A DNA stretch of 64,000 nucleotides from JBCBJX01 sp964342855 (GTDB taxonomy: Bacteria; Pseudomonadota; Alphaproteobacteria; Caulobacterales; Parvularculaceae). Every line of letters starts with the position of its first letter. Within the stretch, counting starts at the first letter, position 1. Below the pieces are notes generated by a model. That model was not told where the DNA came from and ran no database searches. It saw only the letters and a program-made list of their open reading frames with translations. The position numbers and the translations under genes are program-made. Of this stretch, positions 43,417 through 52,192 are shown piece by piece. The stretch lies in the NCBI GenBank assembly GCA_964342855.1, contig CAYFIB010000002.1, positions 1 through 64,000 of the forward strand. The letters are read 5' to 3'.

Positions 43417-44877
43417 TCAGATCTCCAGCAGGCGTTGAATGAGGGAGTCGATGACTTCGATGACCTTGGCGTTCGCGCCATAGGCCTGCTCGATCAGAAT
43501 GAGCTGGGCGGTCTCGAAATCAGTATCGACGCCGGAGAACGTACGTTCGGCTTCAAAGAGCGACTGCACGCGCGCGCCGACGGCGACGGACTGATTGCCG
43601 GCGTCGAGCGATTCGGTCGCTTTGACAGACGTGTACGATGAAATCGTATCGAGCGCGGTGAAGTCGCCGAAGATGCCCGTGGAGGTCGGCGCGGTCGCCG
43701 GGTCGCGGAACGCCTGCAGCTGTGTGCGGAGGATGGAGTCCGAGCCAGCAGGTCCCGCCGCGACGGAATTGATGCCGTCGCGCACGCGCCGCGCTTCGCC
43801 GCCCTGATCCGGGTCGACGGCGGCGTTGACGGAAAGACGTGAGGCGAGGCCCTCTTCATTCAGCGGATCGAACGCGACGCCCGCGTCCGTAAAGAGGCCC
43901 GCATCGCCGACAGCGAGCGTGGCGTCCGCGGTCGGCGATTGGAACCGCTCGATGAGACCGCGGGCGAGGCCGTCGATTTCTTCAGCGAAAGCGACGCCGA
44001 TTTCATCGCGAACTTCAAAAAGAGCGCCGATGGAGCCGCCCGAGACGCCGAGGAAACCGGAGCCGGGCGTAATTTCCGAATCGCCGACGAAGAGACCTGA
44101 AAGCTGACCGCCAGCGTAGGTTTCGCCCTGCGTGATCTGTCCGGCGGCCGTGAACTGAACTTCCTTCGCCTTGCGGTCGAGGAGGAAGACGCCGCTTTCG
44201 GTCAGGATGTTGACCTTGCCGTTGTCGGACTGAACTTCCTTAATCGGAATGATCTGCGAAACCTCGTCCAGAAGCTTCTGTCGCTGATCGAGCAGGGCGG
44301 ACGTATCCCGGCCGGATACGGTCGCGAGCTCAATCTCCCGGTTCAGCGATTCGATTTCGCTGAGATGGGAGTTGAGGCGCTGAACGTCGCGAGCGATCTG
44401 GGCGTCGGCGTCCGTACGCAGAAGGGCCGCCTGCGCCGAGAGGTCATTGAATTTGGTGGTGATGGCGCCAGCGGTCTGAACGACATTGCGCTGCGCCGCC
44501 TGATTTTCCGGCGTGTCCGCGGCGGTTTCAAGCGCCGTTTCAAAGTCCTGATAAAGAGCGAACAGCGACGCGGGATCTTCCGGTCCGCCGATAGCCGTCG
44601 CAATCTCGCCCGCAACGCCCTCTTTCACGGCGGCGTAGGCGAGCTCGCCCTCCGCGAGGCGAAGATCGCGAACGAGGTTGTTGTTCACCGCACGGCGGAT
44701 GCCGGAAACCTCGACGCCGGCGCCGCGACCGTCCGTGATCGCCGCAGAAAGCTGAACCTCTTTGCGGTTGTAGTCGTCGTTCAGGGCGTTGGCGATATTG
44801 TTCGCCGCCACCTCGGCCAGACGGCCGGTGGCTGAAAGCCCCGAGTAGGCGTTTGAGAGAGCGTTGTTGATGCTCAT
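43417..44877 (-). CDS. flgK: Hook-filament junction protein FlgK
   Basis: A 486-residue junction protein. The N-terminus has A-L-S-N-A-Y-S-G-L, followed by A-A-N-N-I-A-N-A (about residues 24-31), and the C-terminus (about 440-486) has F-E-T-A-Q-L-I-L-I-E-Q-A-Y-G-A-N-A-K-V, as in FlgK. It is separated from flgE by 59 bases that hold a hairpin, so it may be made at a lower rate than the hook protein. Confidence 0.96.
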   Translation of the reverse strand: MSINNALSNAYSGLSATGRLAEVAANNIANALNDDYNRKEVQLSAAITDGRGAGVEVSGIRRAVNNNLVRDLRLAEGELAYAAVKEGVAGEIATAIGGPEDPASLFALYQDFETALETAADTPENQAAQRNVVQTAGAITTKFNDLSAQAALLRTDADAQIARDVQRLNSHLSEIESLNREIELATVSGRDTSALLDQRQKLLDEVSQIIPIKEVQSDNGKVNILTESGVFLLDRKAKEVQFTAAGQITQGETYAGGQLSGLFVGDSEITPGSGFLGVSGGSIGALFEVRDEIGVAFAEEIDGLARGLIERFQSPTADATLAVGDAGLFTDAGVAFDPLNEEGLASRLSVNAAVDPDQGGEARRVRDGINSVAAGPAGSDSILRTQLQAFRDPATAPTSTGIFGDFTALDTISSYTSVKATESLDAGNQSVAVGARVQSLFEAERTFSGVDTDFETAQLILIEQAYGANAKVIEVIDSLIQRLLEI

Positions 44878-44891
44878 CGCCGGTTCCTATC

Positions 44892-44916
44892 GAGAGACGG
44901 GCTCCGCCCGCCTCTC
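44892..44916 (-). terminator. Attenuator-like hairpin between flgE and flgK
   Basis: An 11-base inverted repeat (44892-44902 and 44906-44916) has a 3-base loop. Its one imperfect pair is G-U when read on the minus strand, the strand transcribed here, but A-C on the other, so it folds better in the real transcript. No T-run follows. It may stabilise the flgE message or reduce read-through into flgK-flgL-flgI. Confidence 0.6.
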
Positions 44917-44936
44917 ATGCCTCCTTAGTCAATCCG

Positions 44937-46238
44937 TTAGCGGATCAGGTTCGTCGTCTCCTGAAGAACCTCGTCGATTGTCTGAATGATCTTCGCATTG
45001 GACGAGTACGCCCGTTGCGTCTGGATAAGATCGGTGAGTTCGGCCGTGATGTCGGTCGTCGATTCCTCAAGCGTAAAGCCGAGTGTGGAGCCGACCGGGC
45101 CGGTGCCGGAATCCCAGAGAAATACGCCTCCGCTCTCCTGCGAGAGGCTGAAAGCGGCGCCGTCCTCGGCGCGCAGGCCGTTCGCATTCGGAACGTCGGC
45201 GACCGGGATCTGATAGATGGTGAGACGGAATCCCGTGTCGAACACGGCTTCGAGATAGCCCTGTTCTGAGACCTCGAAGCGGTCGACCGAGCCGATCGGC
45301 ACGCCGTTGGCGTCCACGTTGATCGGCGCGAACTCACCGGCGAGCTGGGTCAGCACCGGGTTGGTCGAGTTGCCGATCGACACTTCGATGGGGCCGCTCG
45401 CCGTCGTGACGGTGAGGATGCCGGTGGTCGTGTCATAGTTGGTCGTGCCCGCGACGGTCGTCTCGTCAAGGGCGCCGCCCGACGCGGAGGTCGCGTCGAA
45501 TTGCGCCGTAAACGTCTCAAGCGGAACCGCCGGCGTGGCCGAAGCGCTGTCATAGACGTTGATGGTCCACGTATCGCTGCGGCCAGTTCCCGGAACGGTC
45601 GGCGTGAATTCGAAATTCAGGGTCTGCGACAAGCCGAGATTGTCGATGTACTCGACCGGGAACGTCAGCGCCGTACCGGCGGCGCCGGCCTCGGTCGCCG
45701 TCGCCGGCAGGTTAAGGCCGAGCGTGATGGCGTCGGTCGCGTCGGACGCGAAAATCGTCTGCGGCAGTTGAACAGCTTCAAGCCCCGAGGCGCTGTCGCG
45801 GCTGGGTACGGTGACGGAGCCGTCGACATCGGCCGGCCAGCCGAGAAGGAAGTGTCCTGCTTCCGTACGCAGATAGCCGTTGGAGTCGGCCGTGAAAGAG
45901 CCCGTGGTCGTCAAGCGCAGCGGTGGCGTGCCGGTGGTGTTGACGCCGTCGAGCGTAGTCACGGGAAGGAATCCGCGGCCGGAAATGGTGAGGTCGGTCG
46001 CGTTGCCGGTGGAGACCAGCGCGCCTTCAGCAGTCACGTTACGGAAGGTTTCAGCGCGCACGCCGCCAGCAGCGAAGGCCGATTGCGACCCGCTGGAGAC
46101 CAGCGACACGAATTCCGTGTCGGCTCGTTTGTAGCCGTTGGTCGACGAGTTCGCGATGTTGTCGGAAATCGTCGCGAGTTTCACGGAGTTCGTCGCGAGC
46201 CCGGCGACTCCGGCGTTCAATGCTGACGTAACGCTCAT
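44937..46238 (-). CDS. flgE: Flagellar hook protein FlgE
   Basis: A 433-residue hook protein. The N-terminus has S-D-N-I-A-N-S-S-T-N-G-Y-K-R-A-D-T-E-F (about residues 26-44), then a variable beta-rich central region, and the C-terminus has D-L-I-Q-T-Q-R-A-Y-S-S-N-A-K-I-I-Q, all diagnostic. An AGGAGG-type ribosome binding site lies just before the ATG. Upstream are a 21-base palindrome and a CtrA-like box, so it has its own promoter. Confidence 0.96.
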   Translation of the reverse strand: MSVTSALNAGVAGLATNSVKLATISDNIANSSTNGYKRADTEFVSLVSSGSQSAFAAGGVRAETFRNVTAEGALVSTGNATDLTISGRGFLPVTTLDGVNTTGTPPLRLTTTGSFTADSNGYLRTEAGHFLLGWPADVDGSVTVPSRDSASGLEAVQLPQTIFASDATDAITLGLNLPATATEAGAAGTALTFPVEYIDNLGLSQTLNFEFTPTVPGTGRSDTWTINVYDSASATPAVPLETFTAQFDATSASGGALDETTVAGTTNYDTTTGILTVTTASGPIEVSIGNSTNPVLTQLAGEFAPINVDANGVPIGSVDRFEVSEQGYLEAVFDTGFRLTIYQIPVADVPNANGLRAEDGAAFSLSQESGGVFLWDSGTGPVGSTLGFTLEESTTDITAELTDLIQTQRAYSSNAKIIQTIDEVLQETTNLIR

Positions 46239-46289
46239 GTTTTTGCGCCTCCTGCGCTATGTAAACGGAATTCCCGCGTGCAGCATCGT

Positions 46290-46313
46290 ATGGATCATTT
46301 AATGATCCATTAC
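46290..46313 (-). promoter_or_regulatory. Palindrome and conserved element upstream of flgE
   Basis: ATGGATCATT (46290-46299) and AATGATCCAT (46301-46310) are perfect 10-base arms around one central base. The right half with the next bases (46301-46313) is repeated with one change upstream of flgJ at 25682-25694. Such symmetry with almost no loop suggests a DNA site for a dimeric regulator, not an RNA hairpin. Confidence 0.5.
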
Positions 46314-46320
46314 GGACGTC

Positions 46321-46335
46321 TAAACGTCTTATTAA
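46321..46335. promoter_or_regulatory. Candidate CtrA-type box upstream of flgE
   Basis: TAAA-N7-TTAA, one base from TTAA-N7-TTAA, lies 83 bases before the flgE start, next to the palindrome at 46290-46310. It is 9 bases beyond the motB stop. A regulator of class II flagellar genes may bind it; this is inferred. Confidence 0.35.
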
Positions 46336-46343
46336 GGATGACT

Positions 46344-47195
46344 TTAGGACCGCGGATTTTTGAGGAGGGTTATGGCGATCCGCCGGTTCTCCGGCGCGTA
46401 GGGGTCGTTTGAAAGGGGCGCGGTGTCGGCTGCCCCGGTGACTTCGAGTATGCGGGCGGGGGCGAGGCCGGAACCGACAAGAATGCGGCGCGAGGCGAGG
46501 GCGCGGTCCGTCGACAGCTCCCAGTTGGAATACCGCGAGGACGACGAAAACGCGGCGGCGTCCGTGTGCCCCGTGATCGAAATCGGGTTTTCGGCGATGT
46601 TGAGGACGGACGCCATGACGTCCAGAAGCGCGCGCAATCGCGCGGAGGGCTCCGCTGAGGCGCGCTCGAAAAGCGCTTTGTCGCCCGTGTCGACAAGCTC
46701 GATGACAAGACCGTCCGCCGTCACCCGAACGCGCATGTGTTGAGAAAGTTCGCCTTCGGCCCCGCCGCCTTCGGCCATCGCTTGCAGGCGGGACTCCAGA
46801 TCGGCCAGTTCATCGCTCAAGAGCGCGTCCTGACGCGAAGGCGCCGCCGGGGCGCCTGGCGGAGAGACGCTTTCGCCTGAGCCGCGCGCGCCGTCGCCCG
46901 CGCCGCCGGTGCCGTTAAAGGCTTGGGTGTCCTCCGCCAGCAGAGAATCGCCGCTGAGCGCGCCGGAGCCGCCGCCGGAAACGCGACTGATGGGGATCGC
47001 CGGGTCGAAATAGTCCGCGATGCCCTTGCGCTGGTCTTCCGTCGTCGCGTTGAGGAGCCACATGAGAAGAAAGAAGGCCATCATGGCCGTCACGAAGTCG
47101 GCGTAAGCGACCTTCCACGCGCCGCCATGGTGCCCGTCTCCGCCGCCGGAGATCTTCTTCTTGACGATAATCGGGGCTTTGGCGTTGGCGGCCAT
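46344..47195 (-). CDS. motB: Flagellar stator protein MotB
   Basis: A 283-residue stator subunit. The single membrane helix has W-K-V-A-Y-A-D-F-V-T-A-M-M-A-F-F with the proton-binding Asp33. The periplasmic OmpA-like domain (about 150-280) with G-H-T-D-A-A and N-R-R-I-A-I-T-L anchors the stator to peptidoglycan. A Gly/Ser/Ala-rich plug region lies between. It is divergent from fliM and transcribed toward flgE. Confidence 0.95.
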   Translation of the reverse strand: MAANAKAPIIVKKKISGGGDGHHGGAWKVAYADFVTAMMAFFLLMWLLNATTEDQRKGIADYFDPAIPISRVSGGGSGALSGDSLLAEDTQAFNGTGGAGDGARGSGESVSPPGAPAAPSRQDALLSDELADLESRLQAMAEGGGAEGELSQHMRVRVTADGLVIELVDTGDKALFERASAEPSARLRALLDVMASVLNIAENPISITGHTDAAAFSSSSRYSNWELSTDRALASRRILVGSGLAPARILEVTGAADTAPLSNDPYAPENRRIAITLLKNPRS

Positions 47196-47344
47196 GGACG
47201 CGGGGCACTTTTTCGAAGCTTCCCGAAAGCCATAACCTGAACAGGGTTACCAGAATAAAGACGCGCGCGACATTCTTGGGGCGCGTTCGGAAAGAGGCTG
47301 TTTACCGTCTTCGCGCAGATTGACCGCACGTTAAGGAGCCATCG

Positions 47345-48292
47345 ATGTTCGGTATCGGTCTTGAGACGAGCGTGAAACGCCAAATGCTGGACAAGGTCCG
47401 TATGAACGCCTCGGCGTTTCCGGTCCTCGCCCAGATTTCCTCCGTCTTTGCGCGCAACGCCGCCGACTGCGTGCGCGACTATCTTGGCTCCATGACCGAG
47501 ACGGTCGGAAGCAACTTCTCCGTGAAGCGCTATGGCGCCTTCATCGACAACACGCCGATGCCGGCGATGATCGGTGTTCTGGCGACGGAGGATGATCGCG
47601 GCGCGGCGGCGATCAGCCTGGAGCCGCGCTTCGCCAACATCATCACCGATCTCGCCATGGGCGGCGATATGCCGGACCTTGATGAGCTGGAAGGGCGCAC
47701 CCCGACGGCCATAGACTGCGCGCTCGCGGGCTCGCTCGTCGATCATCTGCTGGAGACGTTCGACGATGTGATGGTCGCCGCCTGCGGACGATCGATCGGG
47801 CGTCTTTCCTGCAAGCGGTTCGAACATGTGCCGGTGCTGGTCGATATTGCGCCGGAGCGTTCCGAACTCATCGCCTTCCAGGTCTCGCTGGAGATCGGTG
47901 AAACAATGGAGCCGGCGAGTTTCGAGCTGCTCGTGCCGATCGGGATGTTCGATCCTGTCCGTGCGCGCTTGCAGTATTCTACAGCCCCGATGACGGACGA
48001 AGAACATCAGAAATGGACGGATCATATGGGCGAAGTCGCGCGTGTCGCGCCGCTTCCCATGCGCGCGGAGCTGGCGCGCATCACCATGCGTCTGAGCGAG
48101 CTGGCGAACCTGAAGCCCGGTCAGGTGGTTCGCCTTCCATCAGCGAACGTCGGCGACATTCGTCTTTGCGTAAAAGCCGGCCGTGAAGGGCGCGTTGTCG
48201 GGTCGGGCCGTCTGGGGACGGCGAAAAACCTGAAAGCCGTCAAGCTGAACGATCAGCTGGATCCGGATTTCCTGGAGCCGTTGGCTGGATAG
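47345..48292 (+). CDS. fliM: Flagellar motor switch protein FliM
   Basis: A 315-residue C-ring protein that binds CheY-P and sets rotation direction. The middle CheC-like domain (about residues 25-200) and the C-terminal SpoA domain (about 240-310, with G-Q-V-V-R-L-P and V-G-D-I-R-L-C-V) fit the family, though the sequence is divergent from enterobacterial FliM and the N-terminal CheY-binding peptide is hard to see. AAGGAG lies 7 bases before the start. It ends at a strong terminator. Confidence 0.85.
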   Translation: MFGIGLETSVKRQMLDKVRMNASAFPVLAQISSVFARNAADCVRDYLGSMTETVGSNFSVKRYGAFIDNTPMPAMIGVLATEDDRGAAAISLEPRFANIITDLAMGGDMPDLDELEGRTPTAIDCALAGSLVDHLLETFDDVMVAACGRSIGRLSCKRFEHVPVLVDIAPERSELIAFQVSLEIGETMEPASFELLVPIGMFDPVRARLQYSTAPMTDEEHQKWTDHMGEVARVAPLPMRAELARITMRLSELANLKPGQVVRLPSANVGDIRLCVKAGREGRVVGSGRLGTAKNLKAVKLNDQLDPDFLEPLAG

Positions 48293-48324
48293 AAAAAAGC
48301 GCGCCGTGTGCGGCGCGCTTTTTT
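48293..48324. terminator. Bidirectional intrinsic terminator after fliM
   Basis: Arms GCGCGCCG (48299-48306) and CGGCGCGC (48311-48318), loop TGTG, flanked by six A and six T. It separates the convergent fliM and diguanylate cyclase genes on both strands. Confidence 0.93.
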
Positions 48325-48351
48325 CATGACGGAGTGTGTCGGGCGGACGCC

Positions 48352-49380
48352 TTATTTGCAGACGACGCGGTTCCGGCCCGTTTCTTTCGCCTGATAAAGG
48401 TTCTGGTCAGCGCGGGCGATGAGGCTGTTGATGTCGTCGCCGTCGTTCAGCTCGGCGGCGCCGAAGGACACCGTCACCGACTTGATCAGCACCTTGCCTT
48501 CGCGCGTGACGACCGGACGACCGGAGATCGTGGAGCGGATCTGCTCCGACAGGATCGCCGCGTTGCGCAGGCGCGTACGTGGAAGAATGATGCTGAATTC
48601 TTCGCCGCCGTACCGCGCGACGATGTCTTGACCCTTCACGCACTCCGCCATGATGCGGGCGACATGCTGAAGCGCGCGGTCACCGGTGGAGTGTCCGTGA
48701 ACGTCGTTGATTTTCTTGAAGTGGTCGATGTCGCACATGACCAGCGACAGGTTATCGTTGTTCTCACGCGCGGTGATGATGGCGCGAGCGAGCTGGCTGT
48801 CGAACGAGCGACGGTTGTGAACGCCCGTCAGGTGATCGCGCATGGATTCTTCACGCAGCGAGGCGAGCTCGGTGCGGAGGTTTTCGACTTCCTGCTTGGC
48901 GTGGTTGAGGCCGTCGGAAAGCTCGCTCGTGCGCTTCAGGACCGATTTGTTGTTGGCCGCGAGCGCCTGAATCACTTTCGCCAGCTGATCCGGCGAGGTG
49001 ATGGACGGCAGAACGCGGGCGTTGTTTTCCAGGAAGTCCGCGAAATGCTCGGTCGAGTCGATATTGTCGCCGACGAGCTGCAGAAGGCTCATGATTTGTT
49101 CGTCGAGGGACGCCCGCGCGTGCTCGAGGTCGTTGCTCTCGCCGCTCTTGGCGAGGAACGTCGTGTAGAGATCGTCGAGCATCTGCGTCGCCAGCGGCGC
49201 GCCGGCGTCGATCGCGCCGTTGATGCGTTCCGAGAGCGTTGGGAACTGGCCGGAGACGTGGGCGTACCAGAGCTCGAAATATTTCGGGAGCGGCGGCGTT
49301 CCGTACTCCTCGAGCTTGGCCAGCGCGTGGTTGGCCGCATCGACGGCCAGATCGTAATCGTTGATCGCGTGCTGCTGCAT
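48352..49380 (-). CDS. Diguanylate cyclase (GGDEF domain)
   Basis: A 342-residue cytoplasmic protein. The N-terminal helical part (about residues 1-170) is followed by a short coiled coil and a GGDEF domain (about 180-340) with D-H-L-T-G-V-H-N-R-R and the active G-G-E-E-F motif. It should make cyclic-di-GMP, which in related bacteria controls motility and surface attachment. At the product-inhibition site five residues upstream of the motif it has K-G-Q-D instead of R-x-x-D, which may weaken feedback. It lies next to fliM and is divergent from no gene directly. Confidence 0.93.
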   Translation of the reverse strand: MQQHAINDYDLAVDAANHALAKLEEYGTPPLPKYFELWYAHVSGQFPTLSERINGAIDAGAPLATQMLDDLYTTFLAKSGESNDLEHARASLDEQIMSLLQLVGDNIDSTEHFADFLENNARVLPSITSPDQLAKVIQALAANNKSVLKRTSELSDGLNHAKQEVENLRTELASLREESMRDHLTGVHNRRSFDSQLARAIITARENNDNLSLVMCDIDHFKKINDVHGHSTGDRALQHVARIMAECVKGQDIVARYGGEEFSIILPRTRLRNAAILSEQIRSTISGRPVVTREGKVLIKSVTVSFGAAELNDGDDINSLIARADQNLYQAKETGRNRVVCK

Positions 49381-49510
49381 CCGAAAAGTATTCCCGCGCT
49401 ACCCTAGACTTCCGTATCGGCGTGAGGCCGCCGAGTTGCGGGATTTGTAACGTCCGGCGGCTGTATGAACGGTTAACCGAGCGAGGTTTTTCCGTTTGAA
49501 GCGGGCGACG

Positions 49511-51238
49511 TTACGGCTGCGGCGCAGTGAGCGCGCCGTCGGTCGCGACGAGGATGTCGAGCTGCATGTCGCGGCCCTTGACGACGTTGTGTCCGTTGAC
49601 GACGCCCATGCTTTCGATGCGCATGCCGGTCGGCGCGAGCGCCGCGTCGAACGCCGCGCGTTCGGCGATGTCGACGACGGCGACGCCGCAGTCGCGGTTC
49701 TGTATCAGGTGCAGGGCTGCTTCGCGTCCGTCGCCGAGCACGACGTCCGTTCCGAGATAGAAGACGTTCGACGGTTCGCGATAGCCGGCGGTCGCCGCTT
49801 TAATCTCTGTGCAACCTTTCAGGGACGCGACGACCGCGCCGACGCGGTTCGACGGCCAGAGCGCGTCGAGCCGCGGCGCGGCGGCTTCGAAAACCGCGCC
49901 GTAAAGAAGGATCGCGCCGCCCGCGACGGCGGCGAAGCGCAGGGTCGACGGCTTCGACGCGAAGGCCGCGCCCGCGGCGGCGGCGAGGAAGCCGGCGAGG
50001 AGGGCGACAAGCTCCGGCCCGCCCGTGGCGCCGCCGAGGCTCGCGATGAGCGCGCCGGCGTCCTCGCGCGTCGCTTCGTCCGCTGCGAGATAGGCGCGCG
50101 CGACAACGGGAACCGCGCCGAGCAGAACGGCGACGATGATGAAGAAGATGCTCGCGGCCCGGTGCGCCCAGCGCGCCCAGGCCTGGGAGAGGATCTGCGG
50201 CGCGTGCGCGAGGCCGAGGGCGGCGAGGATCGCGACCGCCGGAAACGCCGGAATGACATAGTGCGGCAGCTTGGTCGCCACGAATTCGAAGATGAGCCAG
50301 GTCGGCGCCGCCCAGGAGATGAGGAAGATCCCCTCCGGCGTTTTCCGCTTCAGCCAGCCCGCGCCGGCGGCGAGGCCCGCGAGCAGAACCCCCGGCCAGA
50401 ACGTCACCGGGAAGAGCATGGTGTGATAGCCAAAGGGCCCAGCGTGGCTGTCGTCGCTCTCGGCGACCTTGCCGAGGAGGGCGTGCCCGACCGCCTGATC
50501 GATGAAGGCGCCGTTCGTCTGAATGTTGATGAGCACGATCCAAGGCAGACCGATGGCCGCCATGACCGGCAGGCCGAAGATCGGGCGGATGCGTTTCAGA
50601 ACGCCCCAGTCCCGCGTCCAGAGCCCGTAGACCAGCACCGTCGCCGTGGAGACCATGGCGATGATCGGCCCCTTTATCATGATCGCCGCGCCGCTCGCCG
50701 CCCAGAAAAGAAGCGGCGCGCCGACGAACTTCGGCGCGGGCGAGCCCTTCGGGAGCGTCAGCAGAAAGAACAGCGCCGCCTGCGCGATGGCCGCGCTCGC
50801 GAGCAGCATGGCGTCGGTCTTGGCGATGCGCGCCTCAAGCGAGGGCGAAAGCGCGAGCGCGACGAGTAGGCCCGCCACCAGCCCGACGTTGCCGCCGCCG
50901 ATGCGCGCGGCGAGGAAGCCGGTCGCGAGGGCGGCGAGAAGGATGCCGAGAGCGGAGGGAATGCGGTGCGCCCAGATCGGCGCGTCCGGCCCGCCGAAGG
51001 GCTGCGTCGTCACCACCTGCATCCAGTAGATGCCGGCGGGCTTCACATGGCGCGCCTGATCCTGAAAGCGGATGTCGATATAGTCGCCCGTCTCCATCAT
51101 CTGGCGAGAGGCCTGCGAATAGCGCGCCTCGTCCCGGTCGGTGACGGGGAGGGAGAAGAAGCCCGGCAGGATGGAAAGAAGCGTGACCGCGAGAAGGATC
51201 GCGAGGCGCTTCGGCCCTAGGCGGCGGTCGTCGCTCAT
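49511..51238 (-). CDS. ArnT/PMT-family membrane glycosyltransferase
   Basis: A 575-residue integral membrane protein with about 11-12 membrane helices and a soluble C-terminal part. The early periplasmic loop has D-R-D-E-A-R-Y (about residues 34-40), the catalytic acid motif of the GT83/ArnT and PMT families, which move a sugar from a polyprenyl phosphate to lipid A or another acceptor. It follows a GT2 gene by one base; that enzyme can make the lipid-linked sugar, so the pair likely works in sequence. Confidence 0.9.
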   Translation of the reverse strand: MSDDRRLGPKRLAILLAVTLLSILPGFFSLPVTDRDEARYSQASRQMMETGDYIDIRFQDQARHVKPAGIYWMQVVTTQPFGGPDAPIWAHRIPSALGILLAALATGFLAARIGGGNVGLVAGLLVALALSPSLEARIAKTDAMLLASAAIAQAALFFLLTLPKGSPAPKFVGAPLLFWAASGAAIMIKGPIIAMVSTATVLVYGLWTRDWGVLKRIRPIFGLPVMAAIGLPWIVLINIQTNGAFIDQAVGHALLGKVAESDDSHAGPFGYHTMLFPVTFWPGVLLAGLAAGAGWLKRKTPEGIFLISWAAPTWLIFEFVATKLPHYVIPAFPAVAILAALGLAHAPQILSQAWARWAHRAASIFFIIVAVLLGAVPVVARAYLAADEATREDAGALIASLGGATGGPELVALLAGFLAAAAGAAFASKPSTLRFAAVAGGAILLYGAVFEAAAPRLDALWPSNRVGAVVASLKGCTEIKAATAGYREPSNVFYLGTDVVLGDGREAALHLIQNRDCGVAVVDIAERAAFDAALAPTGMRIESMGVVNGHNVVKGRDMQLDILVATDGALTAPQP

Positions 51239-51239
51239 C

Positions 51240-51995
51240 TCAGCCCTCGGCCTTCATGGCGGTTTCCGACCGCAGAAGCAGCTCCGGCGCGGGCGAATGG
51301 GTCCGCCGCATCAGCCAGAGGACGCCCATGAGGTCGAAGAGGCCCGCCGCCGCGCGGCCGATATTGGAGTACTTCGAGACGCCGTGGGCGCGCGGGCGGT
51401 TCTCCACCGGCACGTAGCGCGCCTCGAAACCGAGATGCTGGACGAGCGCGGGCAGATAGCGGTGCAGCGCGTCGAAGAAGGGCAGCGCGAGGAAGACGTC
51501 CCGCGGCACCAGCTTCAGCCCGCAGGCGGTGTCCGGGCAGTCGTCGTTCAGAAGGCGTTTGCGCAGGCCGTTGGCGAGGCGCGAGGCGGTCTTGCGGCTC
51601 GCGCCGTCGGTCCGCTGCTTGCGCACGCCGCCGACGAGGCCGACCGCGCCGACTGTGGAGAGATCGACTTCCCGCGCCATGGCGAGCACGTCGTCCGGAT
51701 CGTCCTGGCCGTCGCCGTCCATGGTGCCGACCCAGACCGCCCGCGCCGCGAGAAAGCCCGTGCGCAGCGCCGCGCTTTTGCCCGAACGCTTGGGGTGATG
51801 GATGTAGCGCACCCGCGAGGAGCCTTCCGATGCGCGCTTCACCGCTTCGCCCGTGCCGTCCTCGGAGCCGTCATCGACGATGATGATCTCCGCGCCCACA
51901 TCCTCGGTTTTCTCCAGCGCCTCGGCGATGACCGCGCCGACATTCTCGGCCTCGTTGAAGACGGGAATGACGATGGAGAGGGCGGGCGTGCTCAT
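51240..51995 (-). CDS. DPM1/ArnC-like family 2 glycosyltransferase
   Basis: A 251-residue GT2 enzyme with S-I-V-I-P-V-F-N-E-A-E-N-V (about residues 7-19), I-I-V-D-D-G-S-E-D-G-T and the M-D-G-D-G-Q-D-D-P-D-D motif near residue 92, typical of polyprenyl-phosphate sugar synthases. It lacks the two C-terminal membrane helices found in some relatives. I used the ATG at 51995, directly before the conserved strand. It is followed at once by the ArnT-like gene. Confidence 0.9.
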   Translation of the reverse strand: MSTPALSIVIPVFNEAENVGAVIAEALEKTEDVGAEIIIVDDGSEDGTGEAVKRASEGSSRVRYIHHPKRSGKSAALRTGFLAARAVWVGTMDGDGQDDPDDVLAMAREVDLSTVGAVGLVGGVRKQRTDGASRKTASRLANGLRKRLLNDDCPDTACGLKLVPRDVFLALPFFDALHRYLPALVQHLGFEARYVPVENRPRAHGVSKYSNIGRAAAGLFDLMGVLWLMRRTHSPAPELLLRSETAMKAEG

Positions 51996-52192
51996 GAAGA
52001 AGACCTTGGTCGGGCTGCGATCGCAGAGAGCGCGGAACCGCGCCACGCGCGGGCTTATCGCGAGCGCGCGTGCGAGGGAAGGGCGGGAGAGCGCTGCGGG
52101 CTGTTCGGTACCGGCGGCGGCGTCTAGTGAGAGAGGGCGGCCTCGAGGCCGCAGAGATATCCAGACCGCGATAAATCTCGGAGGCGCTCTGT

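Noticed and set aside
47320..47334. TTGA-N7-TTAA just before fliM, similar to a CtrA box
   Set aside because: The right half merges with the AAGGAG ribosome binding site 11 bases before the ATG, too close to the gene for a promoter of fliM itself.
52015..52026. 12-base palindrome CTGCGATCGCAG upstream of the DPM-like gene
   Set aside because: Short palindromes with this GC content are expected by chance; it is also 20 bases from the start with no other promoter marks.
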